Positions 11,501 through 19,027 of a stretch of 64,000 nt of DNA are shown here, piece after piece. Source of the stretch: Ewingella sp. CoE-038-23 (GTDB lineage: Bacteria; Pseudomonadota; Gammaproteobacteria; Enterobacterales; Enterobacteriaceae); assembly GCF_040419245.1 (NCBI RefSeq), contig NZ_JAZHOH010000001.1, positions 310,001 to 374,000 of the forward strand, read 5' to 3'. Positions within the stretch are counted from its first letter, which is position 1. Every line of letters starts with the position of its first letter. A program made the translations under genes and the position numbers. The notes beneath the pieces were generated by a model that was not told the DNA's origin, ran no database searches, and saw only the letters and a program-made list of their open reading frames with translations.

Positions 11501-13043
11501 GGTTGGTGACCTGCGCAAACTGCTGGCGGAAGTAATCATAAATAATGCGCGGACGGCTCGAAAGCACGGCGAATGGCGTGTCGTCACCCATTGAACCGAC
11601 GGCCTCTTGACCGTTCTCACCCAGCACGCGGATGATCTGATCCAGCTCTTCGCTGCTATAAGCGAACTGCTTCTGGAAGGTTTCCAACTGGGTATCGTCG
11701 AGTTCGCGAGTGCCCACTTCGGCGTCGGAGAGATCTTCAAACGGCACCAGACGCTGAACGTTTTTCTCCATCCACTCTTTATACGGGTGGCGTCCTTTCA
11801 GGTCGTTATCGGTTTCTGCCGAGTGGTGGATCTTGCCGGTACGGGTGTCGATAACCATCAGTTCGCCAGGTCCGACGCGGCCTTTTTCGACCACTTCGTC
11901 CGGCTGGTAATCCCAGATACCCACTTCAGACGCGCAGGTGATCAGCTTGTCTTTGGTGATGACGTAGCGCGCAGGGCGCAGGCCGTTACGGTCGAGGTTA
12001 CAGGCAGCGTAGCGGCCATCTGACATCACGATACCGGCCGGGCCGTCCCACGGCTCCATGTGCATGGAGTTGAAGTCGAAGAACGCGCGCAGGTCGTCGT
12101 CCATGTCCGGGTTCTGCTGCCAGGCTGGCGGCACCAGCAGGCGCATAGCGCGCAGCAGGTCCATACCACCGGCTAGGAACAGCTCCAGCATGTTATCCAG
12201 CGAGCTGGAGTCAGAACCTGTTTCATTCACAAACGGCGCAGCGTCTTGCAGATCGGGGATTAACGGCGTCTTGAACTTATAACCACGGGCGCGCGCCCAC
12301 TGGCGGTTACCGGCAATGGTATTGATCTCGCCATTGTGCGCCAAATAGCGGAACGGCTGGGCCAGAGGCCAGCGCGGCACGGTGTTGGTGGAAAAGCGCT
12401 GGTGGAATAAGCAAATGGCCGATTCCAGACGCAGGTCAGCTAAATCAAGATAGAAACGTGGCAAATCGGCTGGCATACACAAGCCTTTATAAATGTTCAC
12501 CACGTTGGAGAAGCTACACACGTAGAAGTCTTTGTCTTCAATACGTTTTTCCATACGGCGACGCGCCATGTACAGGCGGCGTTCCATATCGCGCGGACGC
12601 CAGCCCGCAGGGGCGTTCACGAAAATCTGTTCGATGCGAGGCAGGGAGGAGAGGGCAATCTCACCGAGAACGTCAGGGTTAGTCGGCACGTCGCGCCAGC
12701 CAACGACTGACAGCGTTTCGTTTTGCAGTTCTTCCTCAATAATGCGGCGACTTGCAGCAGCTTCTTCATCATCTTTGCTGAGGAATAACATGCCAACGGC
12801 GTAGTTTTTTGCCAAACGCCAGCCGCGCTCTTCTGCAACCATGCGGAAGAAACGGTCGGGTTTCTGTAAAAGTAAGCCACAGCCGTCGCCAGTCTTGCCA
12901 TCGGCAAGGATTGCGCCACGGTGTTGCATGCGGGCCAGTGCGTGGATTGCCGTACGCACGACCTTATGGCTAGGTTCGCCTTCTATGTGGGCGATCAGGC
13001 CGAAACCACAGTTGTCCCTCTCGAGGGATTTATCGTACAACAT
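8586..13043 (-). CDS. gltB: Glutamate synthase large subunit
   Basis: GltB is the alpha subunit of glutamate synthase. It releases ammonia from glutamine and adds it to 2-oxoglutarate to give two glutamates. The product is 1485 residues and begins MLYDKSLERDNCGFG. The first 11 residues form the propeptide and Cys12 becomes the N-terminal glutaminase nucleophile. The FMN-binding central domain (AMSIGALSPEAHE) and the C-terminal GXGXG beta-helix domain are intact. The frame extends 41 codons further upstream, but a GGGGAGG site nine bases before the ATG at 13043 fixes the start. In E. coli the operon is controlled by Lrp. Confidence 0.97.
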   Translation of the reverse strand: MLYDKSLERDNCGFGLIAHIEGEPSHKVVRTAIHALARMQHRGAILADGKTGDGCGLLLQKPDRFFRMVAEERGWRLAKNYAVGMLFLSKDDEEAAASRRIIEEELQNETLSVVGWRDVPTNPDVLGEIALSSLPRIEQIFVNAPAGWRPRDMERRLYMARRRMEKRIEDKDFYVCSFSNVVNIYKGLCMPADLPRFYLDLADLRLESAICLFHQRFSTNTVPRWPLAQPFRYLAHNGEINTIAGNRQWARARGYKFKTPLIPDLQDAAPFVNETGSDSSSLDNMLELFLAGGMDLLRAMRLLVPPAWQQNPDMDDDLRAFFDFNSMHMEPWDGPAGIVMSDGRYAACNLDRNGLRPARYVITKDKLITCASEVGIWDYQPDEVVEKGRVGPGELMVIDTRTGKIHHSAETDNDLKGRHPYKEWMEKNVQRLVPFEDLSDAEVGTRELDDTQLETFQKQFAYSSEELDQIIRVLGENGQEAVGSMGDDTPFAVLSSRPRIIYDYFRQQFAQVTNPPIDPLREAHVMSLATSIGREMNVFCEAEGQAHRLSFKSPILLWSDFKQLTTLDSKYYRADTLDLTYDPAEQDMEAFVAKLCDEGERKVRDGAVLLVLSDRNIAPNRLPLPAPMAVGALQRRLVEKSLRCDANIIVETASARDPHHFAVLLGFGATAVYPYLAYETLAKLVDTQVIDKKYREVMLNYRNGINKGLYKIMSKMGISTIASYRCSQLFEAVGLHKDLSNTCFQGVVSRIGGASYSDFEQDLQNLSKRAWLKRKTLEQGGLLKFVHGGEYHAYNPDVVNTLQAAVRSGEYSDYQQYAKLVNERPVAALRDLLQITPKGQPIPVDQVEPAEGLFTRFDTAAMSIGALSPEAHESLAEAMNSIGGRSNSGEGGEDPARYGTNKVSRIKQVASGRFGVTPAYLVNADVIQIKVAQGAKPGEGGQLPGDKVTPYIAKLRYSVPGVTLISPPPHHDIYSIEDLAQLIFDLKQVNPKAMISVKLVSEPGVGTIATGVAKAYADLITIAGYDGGTGASPLSSVKYAGCPWELGLVETQQALVANGLRHKIRLQVDGGLKTGADIIKAAILGAESFGFGTGPMVALGCKYLRICHLNNCATGVATQDEKLRRNHYHGLPERVTNYFKFIAQETREIMAELGVSQLVDLIGRTDLLLELDGFTAKQNKLDLSALLKTATPHPGKAVYCTESNPPFDNGKLNKDILDQAAPHIDTKQSKPLFFDIRNTDRSVGALLSGAIAEKHGDQGMAADPVRINFNGTAGQSFGVWNAGGVDLMLTGDANDYVGKGMAGGRIAIRPPIGSAFRSHEASIIGNTCLYGATGGKMFAAGRAGERFAVRNSGAITVVEGIGDNGCEYMTGGIVCVLGRTGVNFGAGMTGGFAYVLDEDGEFRKRVNPELVEVLDVEELAIHEEHLRGLITEHVQLTASTRGEEILANWPEWAPKFALVKPKSSDVKALLGHRSRSAAELRVQAQ

Positions 13044-13588
13044 ATTAGTGAACCTCCCCAGGCTCTGCGAGACTCTCACACCTTTTGCGAGGGGGCTTTT
13101 AGACGGAGAGGGCTCACATTTCCGCGCACTCTTGCGGTGCGTTGAATGCCTGAGTTTCTCGGTCAAAGGCCCCTCGTGACGGTTCTCACAAGTGGTGGTT
13201 GACTTGTTTTAATGAGGGAGTCTTCAATTACTGCATAAATATGACGAGTGATGCACCCGTCGAGATTGCTTCCAGCGGACTCCCAACTTAGCGAGAAAGC
13301 CTACACAGGTCAAATAGGTATTTAAGTTATATCAAAATGTGCATAAATGAGGTTATTGCTTTGAAATAAAAGAACTTATTGGTGATTTTAAACCCGCATA
13401 GACGTTGCGGATAGGGGGCCGAAGTGTGAGCTGTCTCACTGTCCGGTAGCCACACTAACTATGCACCATGCTAGAAGAGACGATAATCGCAGTGTTTTAT
13501 ACTGCTAAAGGCCTGCCGCCTGTGCTTTGTGACTGTTTTTAACCAGACAGTAATAATGTACTAAGAGGGGGAGAATAATAAGAAATAT

Positions 13589-13840
13589 TCATACAGCAAG
13601 AAGTGATTTTATTTGCAGTAATAATGAATAGTTATTCTTAATGTGAGTGATTCGCATTAAGGAGAATTTATGAAGAAAGGGCGGAATGACTGAGGATATT
13701 AGGGGCAAACCTGAATAGTTAAGGCGATCATTAATAATATCACACAGCTTATTAGTCAATATCTGCACGGATTTAAACTCCCTTGCACCATCACCAGCCC
13801 TGTCTGGGTGCAAAGCCTGCAGCAATAGCCGGCTCGCGGT
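13589..13840 (-). pseudogene. J-domain-like fragment, probable gene remnant
   Basis: The minus strand from 13840 has an open frame, bounded upstream by a TGA at 13841-13843, that reads LLLQALHPDRAGDGAREF then KSVQILTNKL. This resembles helix II, the HPD loop and helix III of a DnaJ-type J-domain. Helix I is missing because the upstream frame is closed. There is no good start codon or ribosome-binding site, only a TTG at 13825. The C-terminal half, about 40 residues and hydrophobic, resembles nothing I recognise. A decayed J-domain cochaperone gene is the likeliest reading, but a chance match cannot be excluded. Confidence 0.4.
13637..13661. repeat. Imperfect inverted repeat before a 7-codon ORF
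   Basis: CTTAATG at 13637 and CATTAAG at 13655 form a 7-base inverted repeat. It runs directly into GGAG and an ATG at about 13671 that opens only seven codons (MKKGRND). The layout of operator-like palindrome, ribosome-binding site and start suggests the front end of a lost gene. The upstream ATAATGAATAGTTATT is AT-rich and only half matches a Fur box. Confidence 0.3.
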
Positions 13841-13913
13841 TCAGACTCATCTTCGCCTCATTTCCGAGCATTATGCGGTATCATTTAATCGTCTTCGTTT
13901 TTAGGGAATGGTT

Positions 13914-16253
13914 ATGAAGCAAATCCGAGTGTTAGCCCAGTATTACGTTGATCTGATGGTCAAGCTGGGATTGGTACGTTTTTCTTTGCTATTGGCATCC
14001 GCGCTAGTGGTGCTGGCGATGATTGTGCAAATGGCCGTGACCATGCTGCTGCGTGGGCAGGTTGATAGCATTGACGTGGTGCGTTCAATCTTCTTTGGTT
14101 TGCTGATAACCCCTTGGGCGGTCTATTTCCTCTCGGTGGTGGTCGAACAGCTGGAAGAGTCCCGTCAGCGTTTGTCGCGCTTGGTCGATAAGCTCGAAGA
14201 GATGCGCCATCGCGACCTGACCCTAAATCAGCAGCTGAAGGACAACATCACCCAGCTGAATCAGGAGATCGCCGACCGTATCAAGGCGGAAGAAGCGCGT
14301 TTGGCCGTGGTCGACAAGCTGAAACTCGAGATGCACCACCGCGAACAGGCGCAGATTGAACTGAGCCAGCAATCGGCTCTGCTCCGCTCCTTCCTCGATG
14401 CCTCGCCGGATTTGGTTTACTACCGCAACGAAGACAAGGAGTTCTCCGGCTGTAACCGCGCAATGGAGTTGCTGACCGGTAAAAGCGAGAAGCAGCTTAT
14501 TGGGCTGACCCCCAATGATGTTTACAGCCCGGACATTGCCGAGAAAGTGGTGGAAACCGATGAGAAAGTCTTCCGCCACAATGTCTCTTTAACCTACGAG
14601 CAGTGGCTGGTGTATCCCGACGGGCGCAAAGCCTGTTTCGAGCTGCGCAAAGTGCCGTTTTATGACCGTATCGGTAAGCGCCACGGCCTGATGGGCTTCG
14701 GGCGTGATATTACCGAGCGTAAGCGCTATCAGGACGCGCTGGAGAACGCCAGCAGGGAAAAGACCACCTTTATCTCTACTATCAGCCACGAGCTGCGTAC
14801 GCCGCTTAACGGCATCGTGGGGCTGAGCCGCATCCTGCTCGACACTCATCTGAACGAAGAGCAGCACAACTATCTGAAAACCATTCACGTCAGCGCCATC
14901 ACCCTTGGTAACATTTTCAATGACATCATTGAGATGGATAAGCTCGAGCGCCGCAAAGTGCAGTTGGATAACCAGCCGGTGGACTTCACCGGTTTCCTGT
15001 CGGATCTGGAAAATCTCTCCGGCTTGCTGGTTCAGCCTAAAGGCCTGAAGTTCGTGATGCAGCCCGATTTGCCGATGCCAGACAAAATCGTTACCGACGG
15101 CACCCGTTTGCGACAAATCCTGTGGAATCTGATTGGTAACGCGGTCAAGTTCACTCACGACGGCGAAATCGTGGTGCGCGTCCATCACGACGGCAGCGAG
15201 CATCTGCGCTTTGAAGTGCAGGATTCGGGAATGGGCATTCCGAAAGATGAACAAGAGAAGATCTTCGCCATGTATTACCAGGTGAAAGATAAGAACGGCG
15301 GCAAGCCCGCCACCGGCACCGGGATTGGCCTGGCGGTGTCGAAACGCCTGGCGCAAAGCATGGGCGGCGATATCACCGTATGCAGCGAAAAGGGACAGGG
15401 TTCTTGCTTCACGCTGAGCGTTATCGCGCCTACGCTTGATGAACCCGTCGCCGAGAGCGAAGAGGAAGAGGATCTGCCGCTGCCGGCGCTGAACGTGCTG
15501 CTGGTGGAGGATATCGAGTTGAACGTCATCGTGGCGCGCTCGGTACTGGAGAAGCTCGGCAACAGCGTTGACGTGGCAATGAATGGCCACGACGCACTGC
15601 AAATGTTCGATCCGGACGAATACGATTTGGTGCTGCTCGACATTCAGCTACCGGACATGACCGGGCTGGATATCGCTCGCAAACTTCGTCAGGACTATGC
15701 CGGCCAGCATCTCCCACCGTTAGTGGCGTTGACCGCCAACGTGCTGAAAGACAAGAAAGAGTATCTCGATGCCGGTATGGATGACGTACTGAGTAAGCCG
15801 CTCTCCGTGGCGGCGCTGACTGCCATGATCCAGCAGTTTTGGGATCATCAACCTGAAGAATTGCCTACTGAGGAAAAAACCGTGGTCGCAAAAGCTAACG
15901 AGTCAGTGCTCGATGTCGCCATGCTGGAACAGTACATGGAGTTGGTTGGGCCGGGGCTGATTTACCAGAGTGCGGATATGTTTGAGAAAATGATGCCGGA
16001 TTATCTCGCGGTGCTTGATTCCAACATGGTCGCCCGCGACCAAAAAGGCATTGCGGAAGAGGGCCATAAGATCAAAGGTGCGGCCGGGTCGGTAGGGCTT
16101 AAGCATCTACAAGTGCTAGCACAGCAAATTCAAACGCCGACATTGCCAGCTTGGTGGGATAACGTTCAGGAGTGGATCGATGAGTTGAAGCTTGAATGGC
16201 GTAATGATGTGCGAATTTTACGTGAATGGACGGCAAACGCTGAAAAAAAATAA
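13914..16253 (+). CDS. arcB: Aerobic respiration control sensor kinase ArcB
   Basis: ArcB is the membrane-bound tripartite sensor kinase that reads quinone redox state and phosphorylates ArcA when oxygen is scarce. The 779-residue product has two membrane helices in the first 80 residues, a coiled linker, a PAS domain at about 155-275 and the H1 histidine His292 in ISHELRTPLNG. These are followed by an ATPase domain (GTGIGLAVS), a receiver domain with Asp576 in LLDIQLPD, and an HPt domain with His718 in EEGHKIKGAAGS. His292 and Asp576 have the E. coli numbers. An ATG six bases upstream abuts the AGGGA site, so the second ATG is chosen. Confidence 0.97.
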   Translation: MKQIRVLAQYYVDLMVKLGLVRFSLLLASALVVLAMIVQMAVTMLLRGQVDSIDVVRSIFFGLLITPWAVYFLSVVVEQLEESRQRLSRLVDKLEEMRHRDLTLNQQLKDNITQLNQEIADRIKAEEARLAVVDKLKLEMHHREQAQIELSQQSALLRSFLDASPDLVYYRNEDKEFSGCNRAMELLTGKSEKQLIGLTPNDVYSPDIAEKVVETDEKVFRHNVSLTYEQWLVYPDGRKACFELRKVPFYDRIGKRHGLMGFGRDITERKRYQDALENASREKTTFISTISHELRTPLNGIVGLSRILLDTHLNEEQHNYLKTIHVSAITLGNIFNDIIEMDKLERRKVQLDNQPVDFTGFLSDLENLSGLLVQPKGLKFVMQPDLPMPDKIVTDGTRLRQILWNLIGNAVKFTHDGEIVVRVHHDGSEHLRFEVQDSGMGIPKDEQEKIFAMYYQVKDKNGGKPATGTGIGLAVSKRLAQSMGGDITVCSEKGQGSCFTLSVIAPTLDEPVAESEEEEDLPLPALNVLLVEDIELNVIVARSVLEKLGNSVDVAMNGHDALQMFDPDEYDLVLLDIQLPDMTGLDIARKLRQDYAGQHLPPLVALTANVLKDKKEYLDAGMDDVLSKPLSVAALTAMIQQFWDHQPEELPTEEKTVVAKANESVLDVAMLEQYMELVGPGLIYQSADMFEKMMPDYLAVLDSNMVARDQKGIAEEGHKIKGAAGSVGLKHLQVLAQQIQTPTLPAWWDNVQEWIDELKLEWRNDVRILREWTANAEKK

Positions 16254-16362
16254 CCCCAGCCTAGGCCGGGGTGCGCGAATACTGCGCCAACACCAGGGAA
16301 ATCGTTAACCCGCGTTAATTCTTAGGGTTTTGGTTTCGCAGGTTTTGGTCAATTCGACGTAA
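16244..16362 (-). ncRNA. arcZ: Small regulatory RNA ArcZ
   Basis: ArcZ is an Hfq-dependent sRNA that, in E. coli, activates rpoS and represses flhDC and other mRNAs. ArcA-P represses its transcription and ArcZ in turn lowers arcB expression. The minus strand from 16304 down reads TTTCCCTGGTGTTGGCGCAG, then TATTCGCGCACCCCGG, then a GC stem and eight T. This is the conserved processed 3' part of E. coli ArcZ including its seed. The terminator stem CCCCGGCC / GGCTGGGG ends inside the arcB stop region, so the two transcripts converge. The 5' end, about 16355-16365, is estimated from the E. coli length of about 121 bases and a TATTAG-like -10 at 16366-16371. The location between arcB and elbB is the E. 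coli one. Confidence 0.9.
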
Positions 16363-16501
16363 AGTCTAATACATATTCTATGAATCAACATAACAAATAT
16401 AAGCGTTGCTGTTACAAGATTCATTAAAAACTGTGATGTAGATTAGTCTTTGTCTATACAAAACTACAAGTCTTTATCGCAGGATTTTTAGGAGAATACA
16501 A

Positions 16502-17155
16502 ATGCAGGTTGTGGGTGTTTTCCTTTGTAGTCGTGATTTTTCTAATGGAACAGAGTTTTCAGACGCTTTTTTGACCGTTATGTCGGTGAGAAAACATACA
16601 GACAAGGCGCTGTTTATTGTTGCTAATGCCTCTGAACTCGCTGTTATTAAAGAGCTTATTGCAAAGTGTAACGTTAGCTTTACCGCTAACGAAAAAAAAT
16701 CCTCATATTTTGATGATTATGAAATAATTTCACTCAAGGAATCGGTTCCTGAACAGCTCAGCGCGCTGATTTTTAGTGGCGGATTTGGAGTAGTTAGTCA
16801 GTTAACCACCTTCGAGAAAGATGGAAGCGATTACAGGATCGATGAACAACTGTTCACATTGGTGGATGAAATACATAAGAAACGTAAACCAATTGGCTTT
16901 GTCAGTCAGTCATCATTGTTAGCGCCGAAACTCTTTGATACATCAATAAGAGTTACCTTAGGAAAAGATGCCGATCGGGCGGAACTCCTTGATGCAATTG
17001 GTGCCGAGCCGGTTTTCTGTCCGGCGGATGATATTGTGGTCAATATGGAAATGCGGATTGTTAGCACTCCGGGGGGCTTGTCAGAAGATTCTGACACTCA
17101 AGCGGCTCTGGGGATTGATAAGCTGGTCAGATGTGTCATGGAATGGAGTGAATGA
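16502..17155 (+). CDS. elbB: Divergent ElbB (YhbL) homologue lacking the catalytic cysteine
   Basis: ElbB is a DJ-1/PfpI-superfamily protein with glyoxalase-type activity reported in E. coli. This 217-residue product matches ElbB in length and aligns without large gaps: [14 protein letters not shown] for [22 protein letters not shown] for CPVDDIVV, and GIDKLV near the end. Glu18 is kept. Residue 135, the nucleophile cysteine in the GFMCIAP elbow, is serine here (GFVSQSS). Overall similarity is far lower than for neighbouring genes, and codon use is visibly more AT-rich. AGGAG precedes the ATG. Its TGA overlaps the mtgA start as ATGA. It keeps the position of elbB, so it is a fast-diverging orthologue or a replacement. 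Confidence 0.8.
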   Translation: MQVVGVFLCSRDFSNGTEFSDAFLTVMSVRKHTDKALFIVANASELAVIKELIAKCNVSFTANEKKSSYFDDYEIISLKESVPEQLSALIFSGGFGVVSQLTTFEKDGSDYRIDEQLFTLVDEIHKKRKPIGFVSQSSLLAPKLFDTSIRVTLGKDADRAELLDAIGAEPVFCPADDIVVNMEMRIVSTPGGLSEDSDTQAALGIDKLVRCVMEWSE

Positions 17156-17883
17156 GGAAATCGTCTGGAATGGCTCTGCTTCGAGCCCCCTTAAAATGGT
17201 TAAAACGACTGGTAATTTTTGTTATCGGTGTATGGATTGCAGGGATCGTGCTGTTTTCCTTTTTGCCCGTTCCCTTTTCTGCTGTGATGGTCGAAAGGCA
17301 GATTTCGGCATGGCTGTCCGGGGATTTTGGCTATGTTTCACATTCTGACTGGGTACCGATGAGCGGAATATCGTCGCCAATGGCGCTAGCAGTCATGGCC
17401 GCAGAGGATCAGAAATTCCCTGAACACTGGGGTTTTGACGTTGATGCCATTCAATCCGTGCTCTCCAAAAGCGATCAGGAAAACGCCAGGATCCGTGGCG
17501 CATCGACGCTTTCTCAGCAAACTGCCAAAAATCTGTTTTTGTGGGATGGTCGCAGTTGGGTGCGCAAGGGGCTGGAAGCCGGTTTGACGGTAGGTATAGA
17601 AACCGTCTGGAGCAAACGCCGCATTCTCACGGTGTATCTGAATATTGTTGAGTTTGGCGACGGCGTGTTTGGCGTGGAAGAGGCGGCTCAGCACTTCTTC
17701 CATAAGCCTGCCAGCAGGCTGACAGCCTCACAAGCGGCGCTATTGGCCGCAGTGCTGCCTAACCCTCATCTGTTCAAGGTCAATGCGCCTTCGGCTTATG
17801 TGCTGCGCAGGCAGCAGTGGATTTTACGGCAGATGGGACAACTGGGCGGGGATGCTTTCTTGAAAGAGCATAACTTGCGTTAA
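17152..17883 (+). CDS. mtgA: Monofunctional biosynthetic peptidoglycan transglycosylase
   Basis: MtgA polymerises lipid II into glycan strands without a transpeptidase domain. The 243-residue GT51 protein has one N-terminal membrane anchor at about residues 18-40. The catalytic glutamate lies in [15 protein letters not shown], and the motifs [17 protein letters not shown] and [20 protein letters not shown] follow. Its ATG overlaps the elbB stop codon, so translation is coupled, as in the E. coli elbB-mtgA pair. It is convergent with lptG across a GC-rich hairpin. Confidence 0.97.
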   Translation: MRKSSGMALLRAPLKWLKRLVIFVIGVWIAGIVLFSFLPVPFSAVMVERQISAWLSGDFGYVSHSDWVPMSGISSPMALAVMAAEDQKFPEHWGFDVDAIQSVLSKSDQENARIRGASTLSQQTAKNLFLWDGRSWVRKGLEAGLTVGIETVWSKRRILTVYLNIVEFGDGVFGVEEAAQHFFHKPASRLTASQAALLAAVLPNPHLFKVNAPSAYVLRRQQWILRQMGQLGGDAFLKEHNLR

Positions 17884-17913
17884 TCAGCAGTTAGCAAAGA
17901 AGATACTTCTTCC

Positions 17914-17951
17914 GGCCCATCCCCCCGTAAAAGAGAGGGGAGGGGCCGGGT
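17914..17951. repeat. GC-rich hairpin between mtgA and lptG
   Basis: CCGGCCCATCCCC and GGGGAGGGGCCGG form an imperfect stem of about 13 base pairs around an AAAAGAGA-type loop. It is placed exactly between two convergent genes and lacks a T-run. Similar CTCCCC/GGGGAG hairpins occupy the convergent junctions at 37028 and 57932. It may be a REP-like element or a transcript-end stabiliser. Confidence 0.6.
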
Positions 17952-17956
17952 AACAC

Positions 17957-19027
17957 TTAGCGTTTCTTGAGTAGCAGATAGATACTGATAAACAGGAACA
18001 GCGCGCTCGGCAGGATAGCGCCAAGGATCGGCGGAATGCTGTACACCAAGCTTAATGGGCCGAAAATCTGGTCCATCACGTAGAACAGGAAGCCGAAGCA
18101 GATCCCCGTCACCACGCGCACGCCCATAGGCACGCTGCGCAGCGGCCCGAAGATGAACGACAGGGCCATCAACATCATTACCGCGACTGACAATGGCGAG
18201 AAAATCTTACTCCACATATTGAGCTGATAACGCTTGGCCTCTTGCCCACTCTGCTGCAGGTATTTCACATAGTTGTGCAAGCCGCTAATCGACAGCGCGT
18301 CAGGGTCTAAAGCCACCACGCCCAGCTTGTCTGGCGTCAGATTGGTTTTCCATTCGCCAGTCAGGGTTTGCGAGCCGGTGATCTGCTTGCCGTCGGTGAG
18401 GATAGACTCATCCACCTGCGACAGTTTCCAGGTGCCATTTTCAAATGACGCGGAAGAGGCGTAGCGAACGGACTGCAGCTTATTGTTGTTATCGAAGTGG
18501 TAGATGTTCACGCCGGTGATTTCATTGTCACCCGCGACACGTTCGATAAAGATAAAGTCTTTGCCATCTTTCGCCCACAGGCCGCTCTGGGTGGAGAGCA
18601 ACGAACCGCCGTACATTTGCTGTGCGCGGTAGTTTCTCGCCATCTGCTCGCCCTGCGGAGCTACCCATTCGCCGATTGCCATGGTTAGCAGGACCAGCGG
18701 AATGGCCGTCTTCATCACGGAAGAAGCAATTTGCATACGGGTGAAGCCCGAAGCCTGCATGACCACCAGTTCACTACGAGTTGCCAAGGTGCCCAAGCCC
18801 AACAGTGCGCCTAACAGGGCCGCCATCGGGAAGAAGATCTCGATATCTTTTGGCACGCTGAGCAGGGTATAGAGGCCCGCGCCCGCCGCAGAATAGCCAC
18901 CCTGACCGACTTTACGCAGCTGGTCGACGAATTTGATAATGCCCGACAGCGACACCAGCATGAACAACGTCATCATGATGGTGTTGAAGATCGTGCGGCC
19001 GATATAGCGGTCTAATACTCCAAACAT
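17957..19027 (-). CDS. lptG: LPS export permease LptG
   Basis: LptG is one of two membrane subunits of the LptB2FG transporter that extracts lipopolysaccharide from the inner membrane and feeds it to LptC. The 356-residue YjgP/YjgQ-family protein has three N-terminal and three C-terminal membrane helices around a periplasmic beta-jellyroll (about residues 130-250). The start MFGVLDRYIGRTIF and the motif SELVVMQASGFTRMQIASS, part of the LptB coupling helix, are conserved. Its ATG overlaps the lptF stop by one base (TGATG), so the two are translationally coupled. Confidence 0.97.
   Translation of the reverse strand: MFGVLDRYIGRTIFNTIMMTLFMLVSLSGIIKFVDQLRKVGQGGYSAAGAGLYTLLSVPKDIEIFFPMAALLGALLGLGTLATRSELVVMQASGFTRMQIASSVMKTAIPLVLLTMAIGEWVAPQGEQMARNYRAQQMYGGSLLSTQSGLWAKDGKDFIFIERVAGDNEITGVNIYHFDNNNKLQSVRYASSASFENGTWKLSQVDESILTDGKQITGSQTLTGEWKTNLTPDKLGVVALDPDALSISGLHNYVKYLQQSGQEAKRYQLNMWSKIFSPLSVAVMMLMALSFIFGPLRSVPMGVRVVTGICFGFLFYVMDQIFGPLSLVYSIPPILGAILPSALFLFISIYLLLKKR

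Larger units (their letters stand above)
13044..13913. other. Gene-poor region between gltB and arcB
   Basis: This 870-base stretch holds the presumed gltB promoter and leader on the minus strand and the arcB promoter on the plus strand. E. coli has the radical-SAM gene yhcC here, but no yhcC reading frame is present. The segment from about 13550 to 13760 is AT-rich compared with its neighbours. It contains the inverted repeat at 13637-13661 and, on the minus strand, the J-domain-like fragment described separately. I cannot place the gltB promoter with confidence. Confidence 0.6.

Noticed and set aside
13043..13166. 41-codon N-terminal extension of gltB
   Set aside because: The propeptide and Cys12 arrangement and the GGGGAGG site fit the ATG at 13043.
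13618..13640. Fur box in the gltB-arcB gap
   Set aside because: Only the left half (ATAATGA) matches the 19-base consensus. About half of all positions disagree, so I do not call it.
14589..15602. 337-codon minus-strand ORF inside arcB
   Set aside because: It lies fully opposite intact arcB, with the amino-acid bias typical of antisense reading of GC-rich codons.
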